This document shows, in pieces, positions 27,768 through 36,306 of a stretch of 64,000 nt of DNA. This DNA is from Bacillota bacterium (GTDB lineage: Bacteria > Bacillota > Sulfobacillia > Sulfobacillales > Sulfobacillaceae). The notes under the pieces were generated by a model. It saw nothing but the letters and a program-made list of their open reading frames with translations, searched no databases and was not told the origin of the DNA. Location: positions 1 to 64,000 of the forward strand of contig JAPNUR010000015.1 in NCBI GenBank assembly GCA_026627385.1. The letters are read 5' to 3'. Within the stretch, counting starts at the first letter, position 1. The number at the start of each line of letters is the position of its first letter. A program made the translations under genes and the position numbers.

Positions 27768-29165
27768 ATGATGGATAACACACAGGGAGGCGTCGTCAAG
27801 GCGTTAAACGAGGCGCCACTCGGTCTCTTTCACTTGCGCGCCGTATTAATCGCCGGCATGGGATTTTTCACGGACGCGTACGATTTGTTTATTATCGGCG
27901 CGGCGGAGGTCCTGATTAAGGCTCAGTGGGCTCCGAGCAAGTACATGCTAGGATTGCTCGGATCCACCGCACTCATTGCCGCGTTTGTGGGAGCATTCAT
28001 TTTTGGCCGTTTGGCCGATGTGTTAGGGCGCAAGCGGATTTACGGGTTGGAAGCCATCATCATGGGCCTCGGGGCTCTCGCGTCGGCATTCTCGCCCAAT
28101 ATTATTTGGTTGTTAGTGTTCCGTTTCATTCTGGGTATCGGTGTGGGGGGAGACTATCCGGTCAGTGCCGTACTCATGAGTGAATACGCCAACAAGAACG
28201 ACCGCGGCAAGCTTGTCGGACTCGTATTCTCCATGCAGGCCGTTGGCCTCATCACCGGGCCGGTCGTGGCGTTGACGTTACTCGCATCGGGCATTCCTGG
28301 AGACATCGCCTGGCGCCTCATGTTGGGGCTCGGATCCATTCCGGCCTTGGCGGTCGTGCTCATGCGGCGGAAAATGCCCGAGTCGCCCCGCTATAAGGCC
28401 AGGGTATTAGGCCGCGAACAAGAGGCCGAAAAGGATTTGGCAGTCTTTACAGGCCAACAGGTGGTTGTGAGCGCTTCCAGTTCCGCTAAGCCTCAACGCA
28501 TGACGTTTGGACAGTTCATCACCAATCGCCGGTTTTTACGATACTTAGTTGGCACGGCCGGCGCCTGGTTCCTATTTGATTACGCCTATTACGGGAATTC
28601 GATCTCCATGCCACTGGTGCTGAAAACCGTGGCGCCGCATTCCACGGCCCTGACTTCCATAGCGTGGACGCTCATTGTCTTCGCAGTCGCCGCGGTACCC
28701 GGCTATATTCTCGCCTTCAGCAAAATGGACCAAATCGGCCACAAGAAACTGCAACTCATCGGCTTTATCGTCATGGGCTTGGCATTTGCGGCGATCGGCA
28801 TCGTGCCGAACATGACCCACATGGTCATTCCTTTCTTGCTGGTCTTTGGCGTGAGTTACTTCTTCGCCGAATTCGGGCCGAACACCACCACCTTTGTCTT
28901 GGCCTCCGAAGTGTATCCGACAAGCATGCGCACGACCGGCCACGGGCTATCGGCGGGCTTTGCCAAAGTGGGCGCCTTTATCGGCGTGTTCGTCTTTCCG
29001 CTACTCACCGCTGCTTTGGGTCTCGGTGGGACCTTGCTGATTACTTTTGTTTTCGCCGTCGTCGGGGTGCTGGTCACCTTGCTCCTCCCGGAACCCAGCC
29101 GTCGCACGATGGAAAGTGTATCCGGCGAAGATCCTCCCGATGTGGCCTCGGTTTTAGAAGCGTAA
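27768..29165 (+). CDS. MFS transporter of the phosphate:proton symporter type
   Basis: About 465 aa with 12 membrane segments. GMGFFTDAYDLFIIG in the first segment, the MFS loop GRLADVLGRKR, and GVGGDYPVSAVLMSEYANK in the fourth segment are characteristic of the PHS (Pho84-like phosphate:H+ symporter) family. Relatives also carry organic anions, so the substrate is not certain. Two ATG codons (27768, 27771) follow GAGGAGAGGGAGG; either could be used. It is a single-gene unit with a hairpin terminator downstream. Phosphate uptake would fit the phosphodiester cluster that starts at 29.7 kb, but no direct link is visible. Confidence 0.85.
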   Translation: MMDNTQGGVVKALNEAPLGLFHLRAVLIAGMGFFTDAYDLFIIGAAEVLIKAQWAPSKYMLGLLGSTALIAAFVGAFIFGRLADVLGRKRIYGLEAIIMGLGALASAFSPNIIWLLVFRFILGIGVGGDYPVSAVLMSEYANKNDRGKLVGLVFSMQAVGLITGPVVALTLLASGIPGDIAWRLMLGLGSIPALAVVLMRRKMPESPRYKARVLGREQEAEKDLAVFTGQQVVVSASSSAKPQRMTFGQFITNRRFLRYLVGTAGAWFLFDYAYYGNSISMPLVLKTVAPHSTALTSIAWTLIVFAVAAVPGYILAFSKMDQIGHKKLQLIGFIVMGLAFAAIGIVPNMTHMVIPFLLVFGVSYFFAEFGPNTTTFVLASEVYPTSMRTTGHGLSAGFAKVGAFIGVFVFPLLTAALGLGGTLLITFVFAVVGVLVTLLLPEPSRRTMESVSGEDPPDVASVLEA

Positions 29166-29191
29166 TCGTTAAACCGGTCGTTGAGTCGCAA

Positions 29192-29227
29192 CACCGGCCT
29201 TGGCCCCACGCCATCGGCCGGTGCTCG
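29192..29227 (+). terminator. Hairpin terminator after the MFS gene
   Basis: CACCGGCC (29192-29199) and GGCCGGTG (29216-29223) form a perfect 8-bp stem with a 16-nt loop; CTCGTTTTG follows. It lies 27 bases past the stop. Confidence 0.6.
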
Positions 29228-29338
29228 TTTTGCGCCACGATCCCCTTCATGAAACCCTAACGTCCTGTTAACGGCCCCGTCACAATGTCTTTGTACACTA
29301 TACACGGACGGTAGAATACGTTGAAAGGCGGATGCGCG

Positions 29339-29533
29339 ATGAGGATGCAATATAACGAGGTACTGGCGGTATGCCAACATTGCGGGGAATCTCTCACGGC
29401 TGACGACATCATGCGCACGCACCAGGCACGGCTCTGCCCAGCCTGTCATCGAACCCGGCTATTGGCATCGGCCGACCTTCCCGGGGTTCCGGACCGCGCC
29501 GTGAGCACTGCAAAAGATTGGACACACTCGTGA
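29339..29533 (+). CDS. Small zinc-ribbon protein
   Basis: A 64-aa protein with two CxxC pairs (CQHC at about 12-15 and CPAC at about 38-41), enough for one zinc ribbon. No other domain is present. The ATG at 29339 follows AAAGGCGG by 7 nt; further in-frame starts lie upstream and downstream. Such small zinc ribbons occur as anti-sigma, RNA-polymerase-associated or orphan proteins, and nothing here decides which. Coding status is likely but not certain. Confidence 0.5.
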   Translation: MRMQYNEVLAVCQHCGESLTADDIMRTHQARLCPACHRTRLLASADLPGVPDRAVSTAKDWTHS

Positions 29534-29711
29534 ACCTCGTGCGATGCGGCGGCTACGCGTATCCCGCCCGGCGCGTGGGCCGGAGGCGGCGAGACATTCC
29601 GGCCACTTTGAGCGATGCATCGGCGCCTAACGCCAGCGCCAGAAGCGCACAGCTCTCTTGGTCGGCCTCCGGCCTGCGCGGCGTTGCCACCTGTTACGCT
29701 GGACGCGGCCT

Positions 29712-31286
29712 TCACGGTAATAACGGCGCCACGTCATGAGCTTCCTGGAGTCGCCTTTTATCAATCTTCCCATTGGCATTGCGCGGCAGCTCCGGCCAAA
29801 GGCGGTATTCCGTCGGTATTTTGAACCGTGCGACGCGCGATTGTAGCCAGCGCCCTAATTCTTCCGCCGTAGCCGCCATCCCGGGTTTCAAACTCAGCGC
29901 GCAGGCGACATGTTCACCCCATACCGCATCCGCCACCCCATAGACGGCCACCTCCATCACGGCCGGATGTTCACCGAGCGGTCCCTCCACATCCATGGGG
30001 TAGACTTTTTCGCCGCCGCGATTAATCATGTCCTTCATGCGCCCGTGAATGGTCACGTATCCTGCGCTATCAATGGATGCCAAGTCTCCGGACCGCAACC
30101 AGCCATCTTTTAATGTCTCTGCCGTCACGTCGGGGCGATTCCAATACCCTGGCGTCACCATGGGTCCCCGCATCCAGAGTTCACCCACCTCGTTGGGGAA
30201 TAACGGCTTATGCTCGTTGATATCGACAATGCGCATGGTCATACCGGGAACCGGCAACCCTACAGAGGACGGATGCTGACCCCAGTCAGCCGGGCGCAAG
30301 ATGGTGGCCGGCGACGCCACTTCGGTCATGCCGTAAGTATTGTAAAACGCACAATCCGGCAACGTCTCCTGAATCTGGGCAATCAAGGCCGGAGCAATCG
30401 GCGCGCCGCCGGAAGCAATAATCCTGAGACGTCGCGGGACCGCCCACCCTTTATCGCGCAAAAACGCCAGGGTTAAAATCGTCGGGACGGTAAAGAGGAA
30501 GGTAATATCCTGCTGGTACAGCAGATCCATGAAGTGACTCGCGTGATATTTCCGGACCAGCACAGCGGCGCCGCCAATCAGAAGGACCGCGAGCAACTGC
30601 CCAATGAGGCCCGTGACGTGAAAGAGCGGCACGACAATGAGCGTCCGGTCGTCGCGATTGAGATGAAAGATCCGCTGGTACGTCGTCACGGAGGTTAAGA
30701 TGTTGCGATGTGTGAGCATCACCCCTTTGGGCTGGCCGGTGGTGCCCGAGGTGTAAAGAATCACCGCCACGCGATCCGGGTTGACTGCGGCGGGTGCTGG
30801 GGGCTCACTGCTCGCCATTGGCCACCTCCGGCGATCCAGCCCGAGGACCTCACAATCAGCCAATATGGGAAGCTCAGGCACGGTCTTTGCCAGGTGCAGC
30901 AGCATGCGCGGTCTCGCATCGGCTAGCACATGCCGAAACTCGTCGACACCCAGCGCGGGGTTCAAAGGCACCGCCATCGCGCCGACCCACAAAGTGGCCA
31001 GAAAGGCTGCAACAAACTCCATCGTGTTGGGCAACACCAGCGCCACGCGCTCCCCTTCCCCGATCCCCTGCTGGCGCAACCGGGCCGCCATCCCGCTGAT
31101 CGCCCCTAGCAACTGCTCGTAAGACCACTCGTCGCCGTCTTCGCGCAACGCAAGCCGCCGGCTATTCTCCCTGGCTAGACGATAAAAGGCATGGGGAATG
31201 TCGGTATGGTCTAGGTGCGCATAGCCCCCCTCCTGGTTTGCGTGAATATCGGCCACTTCGGGCCAGTGATAACTCCACATCATCAT
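29712..31286 (-). CDS. AMP-dependent acyl-CoA synthetase/ligase
   Basis: A 524-aa member of the ANL superfamily, which activates a carboxylic acid with ATP and joins it to CoA. The AMP-binding P-loop YTSGTTGQPKG lies near residue 180, YGMTE near 330, the hinge region GDLASIDSAGY near 405 and the catalytic Lys near NGKIDKR at the C-terminus. The overall pattern suits medium- or long-chain fatty acids, but the substrate is not determined. Three ATG codons in a row (31286-31278) follow GAGGG, and the first is preferred. It is the last gene of the leftward phosphodiester/alcohol cluster, separated from the aldehyde dehydrogenase by 370 bases, so it may have its own promoter. Confidence 0.9.
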   Translation of the reverse strand: MMMWSYHWPEVADIHANQEGGYAHLDHTDIPHAFYRLARENSRRLALREDGDEWSYEQLLGAISGMAARLRQQGIGEGERVALVLPNTMEFVAAFLATLWVGAMAVPLNPALGVDEFRHVLADARPRMLLHLAKTVPELPILADCEVLGLDRRRWPMASSEPPAPAAVNPDRVAVILYTSGTTGQPKGVMLTHRNILTSVTTYQRIFHLNRDDRTLIVVPLFHVTGLIGQLLAVLLIGGAAVLVRKYHASHFMDLLYQQDITFLFTVPTILTLAFLRDKGWAVPRRLRIIASGGAPIAPALIAQIQETLPDCAFYNTYGMTEVASPATILRPADWGQHPSSVGLPVPGMTMRIVDINEHKPLFPNEVGELWMRGPMVTPGYWNRPDVTAETLKDGWLRSGDLASIDSAGYVTIHGRMKDMINRGGEKVYPMDVEGPLGEHPAVMEVAVYGVADAVWGEHVACALSLKPGMAATAEELGRWLQSRVARFKIPTEYRLWPELPRNANGKIDKRRLQEAHDVAPLLP

Positions 31287-31656
31287 GATCCCATCCCTCG
31301 CTATCCGCCATGTTTCTCTCGCTATCACAAGGCTCAGGCGTTAGCCGCACCCATCCGCCGGATGCGGCAAAAAACTCTGCAAAGGCTCTACACCGACCAA
31401 GAGCGGCCCGCGTCGGCTACGATCACCCCGGCCCGCGCGACATGCGCTGCGACACGCCGCGGTGCGGTTCCCGTCGTTGAGACAGTGGCGGTCCATGAAA
31501 CCGGTGCAAATACGGGCATTGGCTCTCAGAGTCAGTGTTCACTCTCACTAAAAAGCGCATGCCGACATGCCCTTCGGCCAGCGTTGCCATAACGCGCGGT
31601 GCCAAACGCATGGCATGCCCTGGTCTCGCGCTTAAGTTCGGTGCCGCCCGCCCCGC
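31287..31656. other. Gap between aldehyde dehydrogenase and acyl-CoA synthetase
   Basis: About 370 bases. I see no gene, no clear terminator hairpin and no repeat. Confidence 0.35.
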
Positions 31657-33081
31657 CTACCACCTCACCGAGACGTATTGGGTTTCCAAGAATTCATGGA
31701 TCCCCTCATGCCCGCCTTCCCGCCCGATCCCGCTTTCCTTGACGCCGCCAATGGGAACTTCCGCCAAGGATGGCACCGGATCGTTGACTCCCACCATGCC
31801 AAAATGAAGGGCGCGAACGGCGCGCATGGCGCGGCCCAAGTCGCGGGTAAACACATACGCCGCTAATCCATACGGCGTCTGATTGGCCCGCTCATAAACC
31901 TCGCTTTCCGTTTCAAAAGCCAATAGGGGAGCCACCGGCCCAAACGTTTCTTCCTGGGCTAGGCGCATGCTTTCCGATGCATTCGTCAACACCGTCGGTG
32001 CGTAGAAGTATCCGGGCATCTCCAGTGGGTGCCCGCCCATCACAATCGTTGCCCCGTTGGTTACCGCGTCCTGGACATGCTGGCTCACCTTGTCGACGGC
32101 CGCTGCATCAATGAGCGGCCCCATGTCGGTGGCGGCGGACAGTCCATCGCCCACCGTCAGATGGGACAGCGCCTCTGCTAATGCGTCGGCCACCGCAGTC
32201 ATATGACGTCGCTGGACATAAATGCGATTGGCGGCCACGCAAATTTGGCCCGCATTGCGAAACTTGCAGGCTAAGATGGCGGGAATCACCTGCTCCAGAT
32301 CGCTATCGTCAAACACGATAAAGGGCGCGTTGCCGCCCAGTTCCAGGGACACAGAGGCCACGTGCTCGGCCGCAGCCCGCAGAATTTGCTTTCCAACCGC
32401 CGTGGACCCCGTAAACGATATTTTGCGCACACGAATATCTGACAACAACAGGGGACCAATCCGCGTCGGGTCGCCGGTCACGAGGTTCATCACTCCCGGC
32501 GGCACCCCCAGGCGGTCGAACACCCGAAACAATGCGGCCGCAATCAACGGCGTCTGCTCGGCAGGCTTGACAATGACCGGACAGCCGGCAGCCAGAGCCG
32601 GCGCCATTTTCCGGCATATCATGGCCAAGGGATAATTCCACGGGGTAATCAGGACGCTGACGCCGATGGGAATTTTGCGGGTAAACGTTGCCCGCGTTGC
32701 CTCCGGATCAGGAAACGTGTCTCCCTCGATGCGCTGCACCTCGCCGGCATAGTATCGAAAAAACCGGGCGCCGTAGGCAATTTCCGACCGCGCTTCTTTG
32801 ATGGGCTTACCCTCTTCTTCCGTCAAAAGGTGCGCCAATTCGTCTACGTTAGCCATCAAGGCGTCCGCCATGTTGTCCAAGAGTTCAGCCCGCTTGGCCG
32901 GCGGCACCTGCGCCCAGTCGGCAGCCACGCGGCTAGCCGCCTCCAGGGCATCGGCCACGTCGGGCGCCGTCGCATCCACAGCGCGGCCCATGACCCTGCC
33001 TGTGGCGGGATTTTCCACGTTGAACCACCAGTGCTCGCGGCCTGGTTTCCATTGCCCATCAATGTATAATAAGGCATCCAC
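31657..33081 (-). CDS. NAD(P)-dependent aldehyde dehydrogenase
   Basis: A 474-aa ALDH-superfamily enzyme (usual length 470-500) that oxidises an aldehyde to its acid. TPWNYP (about 147-152), the general-base Glu at about 247 in LELGGNAP and the nucleophile Cys at about 281 in GQICVAANR are all intact. The closest style is succinate-semialdehyde/glycolaldehyde dehydrogenase. The start is GTG with GGAGG nine nt upstream. In this cluster it could take the aldehyde made by the SDR at 33881 and pass the acid to the acyl-CoA synthetase. Confidence 0.92.
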   Translation of the reverse strand: MDALLYIDGQWKPGREHWWFNVENPATGRVMGRAVDATAPDVADALEAASRVAADWAQVPPAKRAELLDNMADALMANVDELAHLLTEEEGKPIKEARSEIAYGARFFRYYAGEVQRIEGDTFPDPEATRATFTRKIPIGVSVLITPWNYPLAMICRKMAPALAAGCPVIVKPAEQTPLIAAALFRVFDRLGVPPGVMNLVTGDPTRIGPLLLSDIRVRKISFTGSTAVGKQILRAAAEHVASVSLELGGNAPFIVFDDSDLEQVIPAILACKFRNAGQICVAANRIYVQRRHMTAVADALAEALSHLTVGDGLSAATDMGPLIDAAAVDKVSQHVQDAVTNGATIVMGGHPLEMPGYFYAPTVLTNASESMRLAQEETFGPVAPLLAFETESEVYERANQTPYGLAAYVFTRDLGRAMRAVRALHFGMVGVNDPVPSLAEVPIGGVKESGIGREGGHEGIHEFLETQYVSVRW

Positions 33082-33195
33082 TGTCTTTCACCTCCACCTT
33101 TTCTCCACGTCCCAGTCGCATTCACGCCGTACCCGGGGCTCGCAAAGCCGTTGGCGCCGACGATCGCGCGCGACGCGATCGGCTATCAGCCGAAC

Positions 33196-33852
33196 TCAAA
33201 ACGTCCGTCCGGCAGGCAGGCCGGTTTTGGTAAAAAACGGCTCCCCATGGCCGGGGACAATCACATCGCTATGGCCCAGGATGTAGGCCAGGGAACGACG
33301 CGCCTTTTCGCGACTGTAAAAAATGGGGTCGGGCGATCCACTGCGCCATGATTCCTGATTGGGAAGGGCATCCCCCGCCAGCATGACACGGCCCTGAGCC
33401 GTGTCTACTGCCAACGCCAGGTGGCCCACGGTGTGACCGGGAACCGGGCACACCTGAACATCGCCGGGCCAGCCGACTTCATCCGCCATCCTCACCGACA
33501 CCTGGCTCTCCAGCGCGGCCCACAAGAACCGCGGGGTGGCCGTATCGCGCTCGGGTTCTCGCTGGACGCTGTCCCATTCCGCGCGCGTCAGCACAAATTC
33601 CGCCTCGCGAAACATCTCAAAATTCAACACATGGTCCCAATGCAAATGCGACAGCACCACTCGCTGAACATCGCGAGGCGCTAGCCCCAGCGCTTCCAGG
33701 CGCCGCTTGACCGCAAAACGCTGTTGAAACGTGCCCGGGTCAAAGAGCATCACCGTCCCCTGAGATCGAATCAAAGACACCGCGGTCCAGATGATGTTGC
33801 CGTCGTCGTGATGGCGAACGGTGCCGGCCACGAGGACATCCACCAAGGCCAC
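33196..33852 (-). CDS. MBL-fold metallohydrolase (lactonase-like)
   Basis: A 218-aa metallo-beta-lactamase-fold protein. The zinc motif HLHWDH is at about 75-80, further ligand His lies in VPGHTVGH, an Asp in MLAGDALP, and the last His in VPGHGEPF. The pattern resembles N-acyl-homoserine-lactone lactonases and other small-ester hydrolases. The GTG at 33852 follows AGGGGG by 7 nt and leaves 28 bases to the upstream SDR stop; a longer frame starting at 33942 would overlap that gene and lacks family similarity. It may hydrolyse an ester, lactone or thioester intermediate. Confidence 0.82.
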   Translation of the reverse strand: MALVDVLVAGTVRHHDDGNIIWTAVSLIRSQGTVMLFDPGTFQQRFAVKRRLEALGLAPRDVQRVVLSHLHWDHVLNFEMFREAEFVLTRAEWDSVQREPERDTATPRFLWAALESQVSVRMADEVGWPGDVQVCPVPGHTVGHLALAVDTAQGRVMLAGDALPNQESWRSGSPDPIFYSREKARRSLAYILGHSDVIVPGHGEPFFTKTGLPAGRTF

Positions 33853-33880
33853 GCTATCGCCCCCTTTGCCCCCAGATGCC

Positions 33881-34702
33881 CTACAGTCCCGGCATCTCGG
33901 TGCGCGCGAAGTCCATAAGCCCGACTTCCGCCAACATGGCACTTAAGCCGCCATCCACCATTAACGAGGTGCCGTTGATAAACGAGGCATCATCCGACGC
34001 CAAAAACGCCACGGCGGCCGCCACTTCCTCCATGGTCCCGGCGCGGCGTGCAGGATATGCCCACCGGACGGTATCCAGCCGTGCGGGGACCTCCGTCCAC
34101 CACCCGCGGTTACGGTCTGCCAAAATCAACCCCGGGCACACCGCATTGCACCGCACGCCCTCGGGACCGTAATCGCAGGCCACTGAGCGTGTAATGGCGA
34201 GCAACGCGGTTTTTGCCGTGTCGTAGGCGACCCGCCGATGACTGGCGCCCCACGCGTGGATAGACGACACGTTGACGATGGCGCCATGTCCTTGCTGGCG
34301 AAAGGCCGGCAAGATTTTTTGGATCATCATGAGGGCGCTCGTCACGCTCACCTCGAAGGTGCGGCGCCATCCGGATTCGCTGATGGCGTCGACGCCGTTG
34401 ACCTCTTCCCAGTAGGCATTGTTGACCAAAATGTCGACATGGCCCCAGGCGTCCATCGCCACCTCTATCATTTGCTGGCGTACCGCGTCCGTCGCGATGT
34501 CACCGGCCACTGTCCGAACATCGATAGCCTCCGATGTCAGCCGGCGGCCGACGGCAGCCAGCGCCTCGTCGGGCATCAGGTCGTTGATGACGACAAAGGC
34601 CCCTTCCTGTCCCAGCCGTCGGGCGATGGCTAACCCAATCCCGCGGCCACTCCCGGTCACTAGCGCCACCCGCCCATTAAACCGCCGCTGTCCCTCCGAC
34701 AT
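33881..34702 (-). CDS. Short-chain dehydrogenase/reductase
   Basis: A 273-aa classical SDR. TGSGRGIG at about 16-23, NNAYWEE in place of the usual NNAG, Ser of NVSSIH, and the YDTAK catalytic pair are visible. The C-terminus ends in INGTSLMVDGGL. GGAGG lies seven nt before the ATG at 34702, and the frame overlaps the end of the phosphodiesterase gene by 26 bases, so the two are in one transcript. It probably oxidises an alcohol released in this pathway. Confidence 0.88.
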   Translation of the reverse strand: MSEGQRRFNGRVALVTGSGRGIGLAIARRLGQEGAFVVINDLMPDEALAAVGRRLTSEAIDVRTVAGDIATDAVRQQMIEVAMDAWGHVDILVNNAYWEEVNGVDAISESGWRRTFEVSVTSALMMIQKILPAFRQQGHGAIVNVSSIHAWGASHRRVAYDTAKTALLAITRSVACDYGPEGVRCNAVCPGLILADRNRGWWTEVPARLDTVRWAYPARRAGTMEEVAAAVAFLASDDASFINGTSLMVDGGLSAMLAEVGLMDFARTEMPGL

Positions 34703-35447
34703 CGTCGCACCTCCCTCCCGTAAAGGCCCATGCACGCCGCTGAGCCAACGCGACGTCGATCGCGTCGGTAATGACGTGCGATACACCGAGCCCCATCGCC
34801 ACCTCAAGTTCCTGGCCCGTATTGGGCGTCCACAGGTACACCGGCCACTGGCGCGTCCTGGCTTCCACCAGCATCGCCGGCGTTAATGCGCGCATGCCCA
34901 CGGCCAGTCCTGCCCTGCCGTCAAAGTTCGGGATGCCGGTAGGCTCGACCGGAACCCGATAGTTGAAGAGCACGCGGGCCTCCGGGACACGGCGCGCGAA
35001 GTCCCGCAAGAAGTCATGATGCACGCTGAGGACGCTGACGCGGCCGGCGCCCCAGGCCTGACAAAATCGCACCAGCGCGTCCGACAACCCGGGGCACTCG
35101 CGGTCGTCATGTTTCGTATCGAGGACGAGGTCCACCTGAGACGGCAGTGCGGCAGCCACCGTATCCAACGTGTGAATCCCCTCGCCGGTCCCTGGGAGAG
35201 GCCTATCCTCGGGCGTGCGCAGGGATAACGCTCCCAATTCGTGCGCAGTCAAATCCCAAACTCGCGCGTCGACGCCGGTCATCCGCTGAAGAGAATCATC
35301 GTGAAAGGCCATCAAGTGCCCGTCCCGCGACAACACCATATCGATTTCGACGCCGTCGCATCCTGAGGCCACGGCGTTTTGGAAGGCGGCTAACGTGTTT
35401 TCCACCGCCAGCTGCCGCCCCCCGCGGTGCGCGACAATGCGGACCAT
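34677..35447 (-). CDS. Glycerophosphodiester phosphodiesterase (UgpQ/GlpQ family)
   Basis: A 256-aa cytoplasmic GDPD: TIM barrel with HRGG and ENT at about 7-18, the metal-binding EID at about 37-39 and the second His in FHDDSLQRMTG at about 53-63. It splits glycerophosphodiesters into glycerol-3-phosphate and an alcohol. There is no signal peptide, so it works on imported substrate, as UgpQ does. Its ATG shares bases with the SurE stop (TAATG), showing translational coupling. With the UgpB/A/E-like importer it makes a complete phosphodiester uptake-and-cleavage set apart from the ATPase. Confidence 0.92.
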   Translation of the reverse strand: MVRIVAHRGGRQLAVENTLAAFQNAVASGCDGVEIDMVLSRDGHLMAFHDDSLQRMTGVDARVWDLTAHELGALSLRTPEDRPLPGTGEGIHTLDTVAAALPSQVDLVLDTKHDDRECPGLSDALVRFCQAWGAGRVSVLSVHHDFLRDFARRVPEARVLFNYRVPVEPTGIPNFDGRAGLAVGMRALTPAMLVEARTRQWPVYLWTPNTGQELEVAMGLGVSHVITDAIDVALAQRRAWAFTGGRCDDVGGTAAV

Positions 35448-36271
35448 TACTGATCGTCCTCCCTTCCATTTCTCGGGGACCAGACCGGTAGAACTAATGG
35501 CAACGCGTCAGGCGGGTCCGAAAACGGACGGGCAGTCAAGACCGTTACGGAGATGAAGCCCTGCGCGACGGCTGCGATATCGGTGCCCGCCTCGCTGGCC
35601 ACCATGCTATCTTTTAACCGAACAGTGGCCACGATGGCATCGGAGCGCCACCGCTCGACCTTAAGCGCCGGGGGATGGCTAAAGCGCGGGGCCAATCGCG
35701 TAATGCACCATCCCTTAAGTTCCCCCCACGGTTTGTTCGGCACGTTGACATTCAGCCAACGCGTTGGGCCATCACCACCCAGCACCTGTCCCCGCAATAA
35801 TTGTGACGCCACCCGCACAGCGCTCTGCCATTCCCACGGCTCGTCTTTGTCACGAACCAGGGACACGGCAAGTGCGGGAATTCCCTGCCGACTGGCCGCC
35901 CACGCTGCACCAGCGGTACCTGAGTAATACACATGATCGCCTAAGTTGGCGCCGGCGTTCACGCCGCTGACGACGTAATCGAACGGTCCCCAGAGGCGGA
36001 CGGCCAGGTCCACACAGTCCACGGGGGTGCCCTCATGAATGCACCAGCTGTGTGCCGCGGGGCCGGCTGCGCGCGCCAGGCGAACCGGGCGGCGGAGGGT
36101 ATGTGACTGGCCTGACCCGCTCATTTCCCGCTCCGGACAGGCCACGGTCACCTCCGCCCCCATTTGCGCCAGTTCGTCTGCCAACGCGTGAACACCGGGA
36201 CTCTCAATGCCGTCGTCATTGGTCACCAAGACCCGAAGGCACGACGGCATCGACGACGGGTCGGGGATCAC
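35447..36271 (-). CDS. surE: SurE family 5'/3'-nucleotidase
   Basis: About 274 aa. VTNDDGIESPGVHAL holds the metal-binding DD pair, SGSGQSHT the Ser, and GVNAGANLGDHVYYSGTAGA the conserved Asn and following loop. SurE enzymes remove phosphate from nucleoside monophosphates and some other phosphomonoesters. SurE usually lies beside pcm or rpoS-type genes; here it is coupled to a glycerophosphodiesterase. The GTG at 36271 has GGAAGG eight nt upstream. An ATG at 36250 would match the usual short N-terminus but has no ribosome binding site. Confidence 0.9.
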   Translation of the reverse strand: MIPDPSSMPSCLRVLVTNDDGIESPGVHALADELAQMGAEVTVACPEREMSGSGQSHTLRRPVRLARAAGPAAHSWCIHEGTPVDCVDLAVRLWGPFDYVVSGVNAGANLGDHVYYSGTAGAAWAASRQGIPALAVSLVRDKDEPWEWQSAVRVASQLLRGQVLGGDGPTRWLNVNVPNKPWGELKGWCITRLAPRFSHPPALKVERWRSDAIVATVRLKDSMVASEAGTDIAAVAQGFISVTVLTARPFSDPPDALPLVLPVWSPRNGREDDQ

Positions 36272-36306
36272 GCGGTTCACCTTCCGTTTCGCTCAGCGTG
36301 CCGTGG

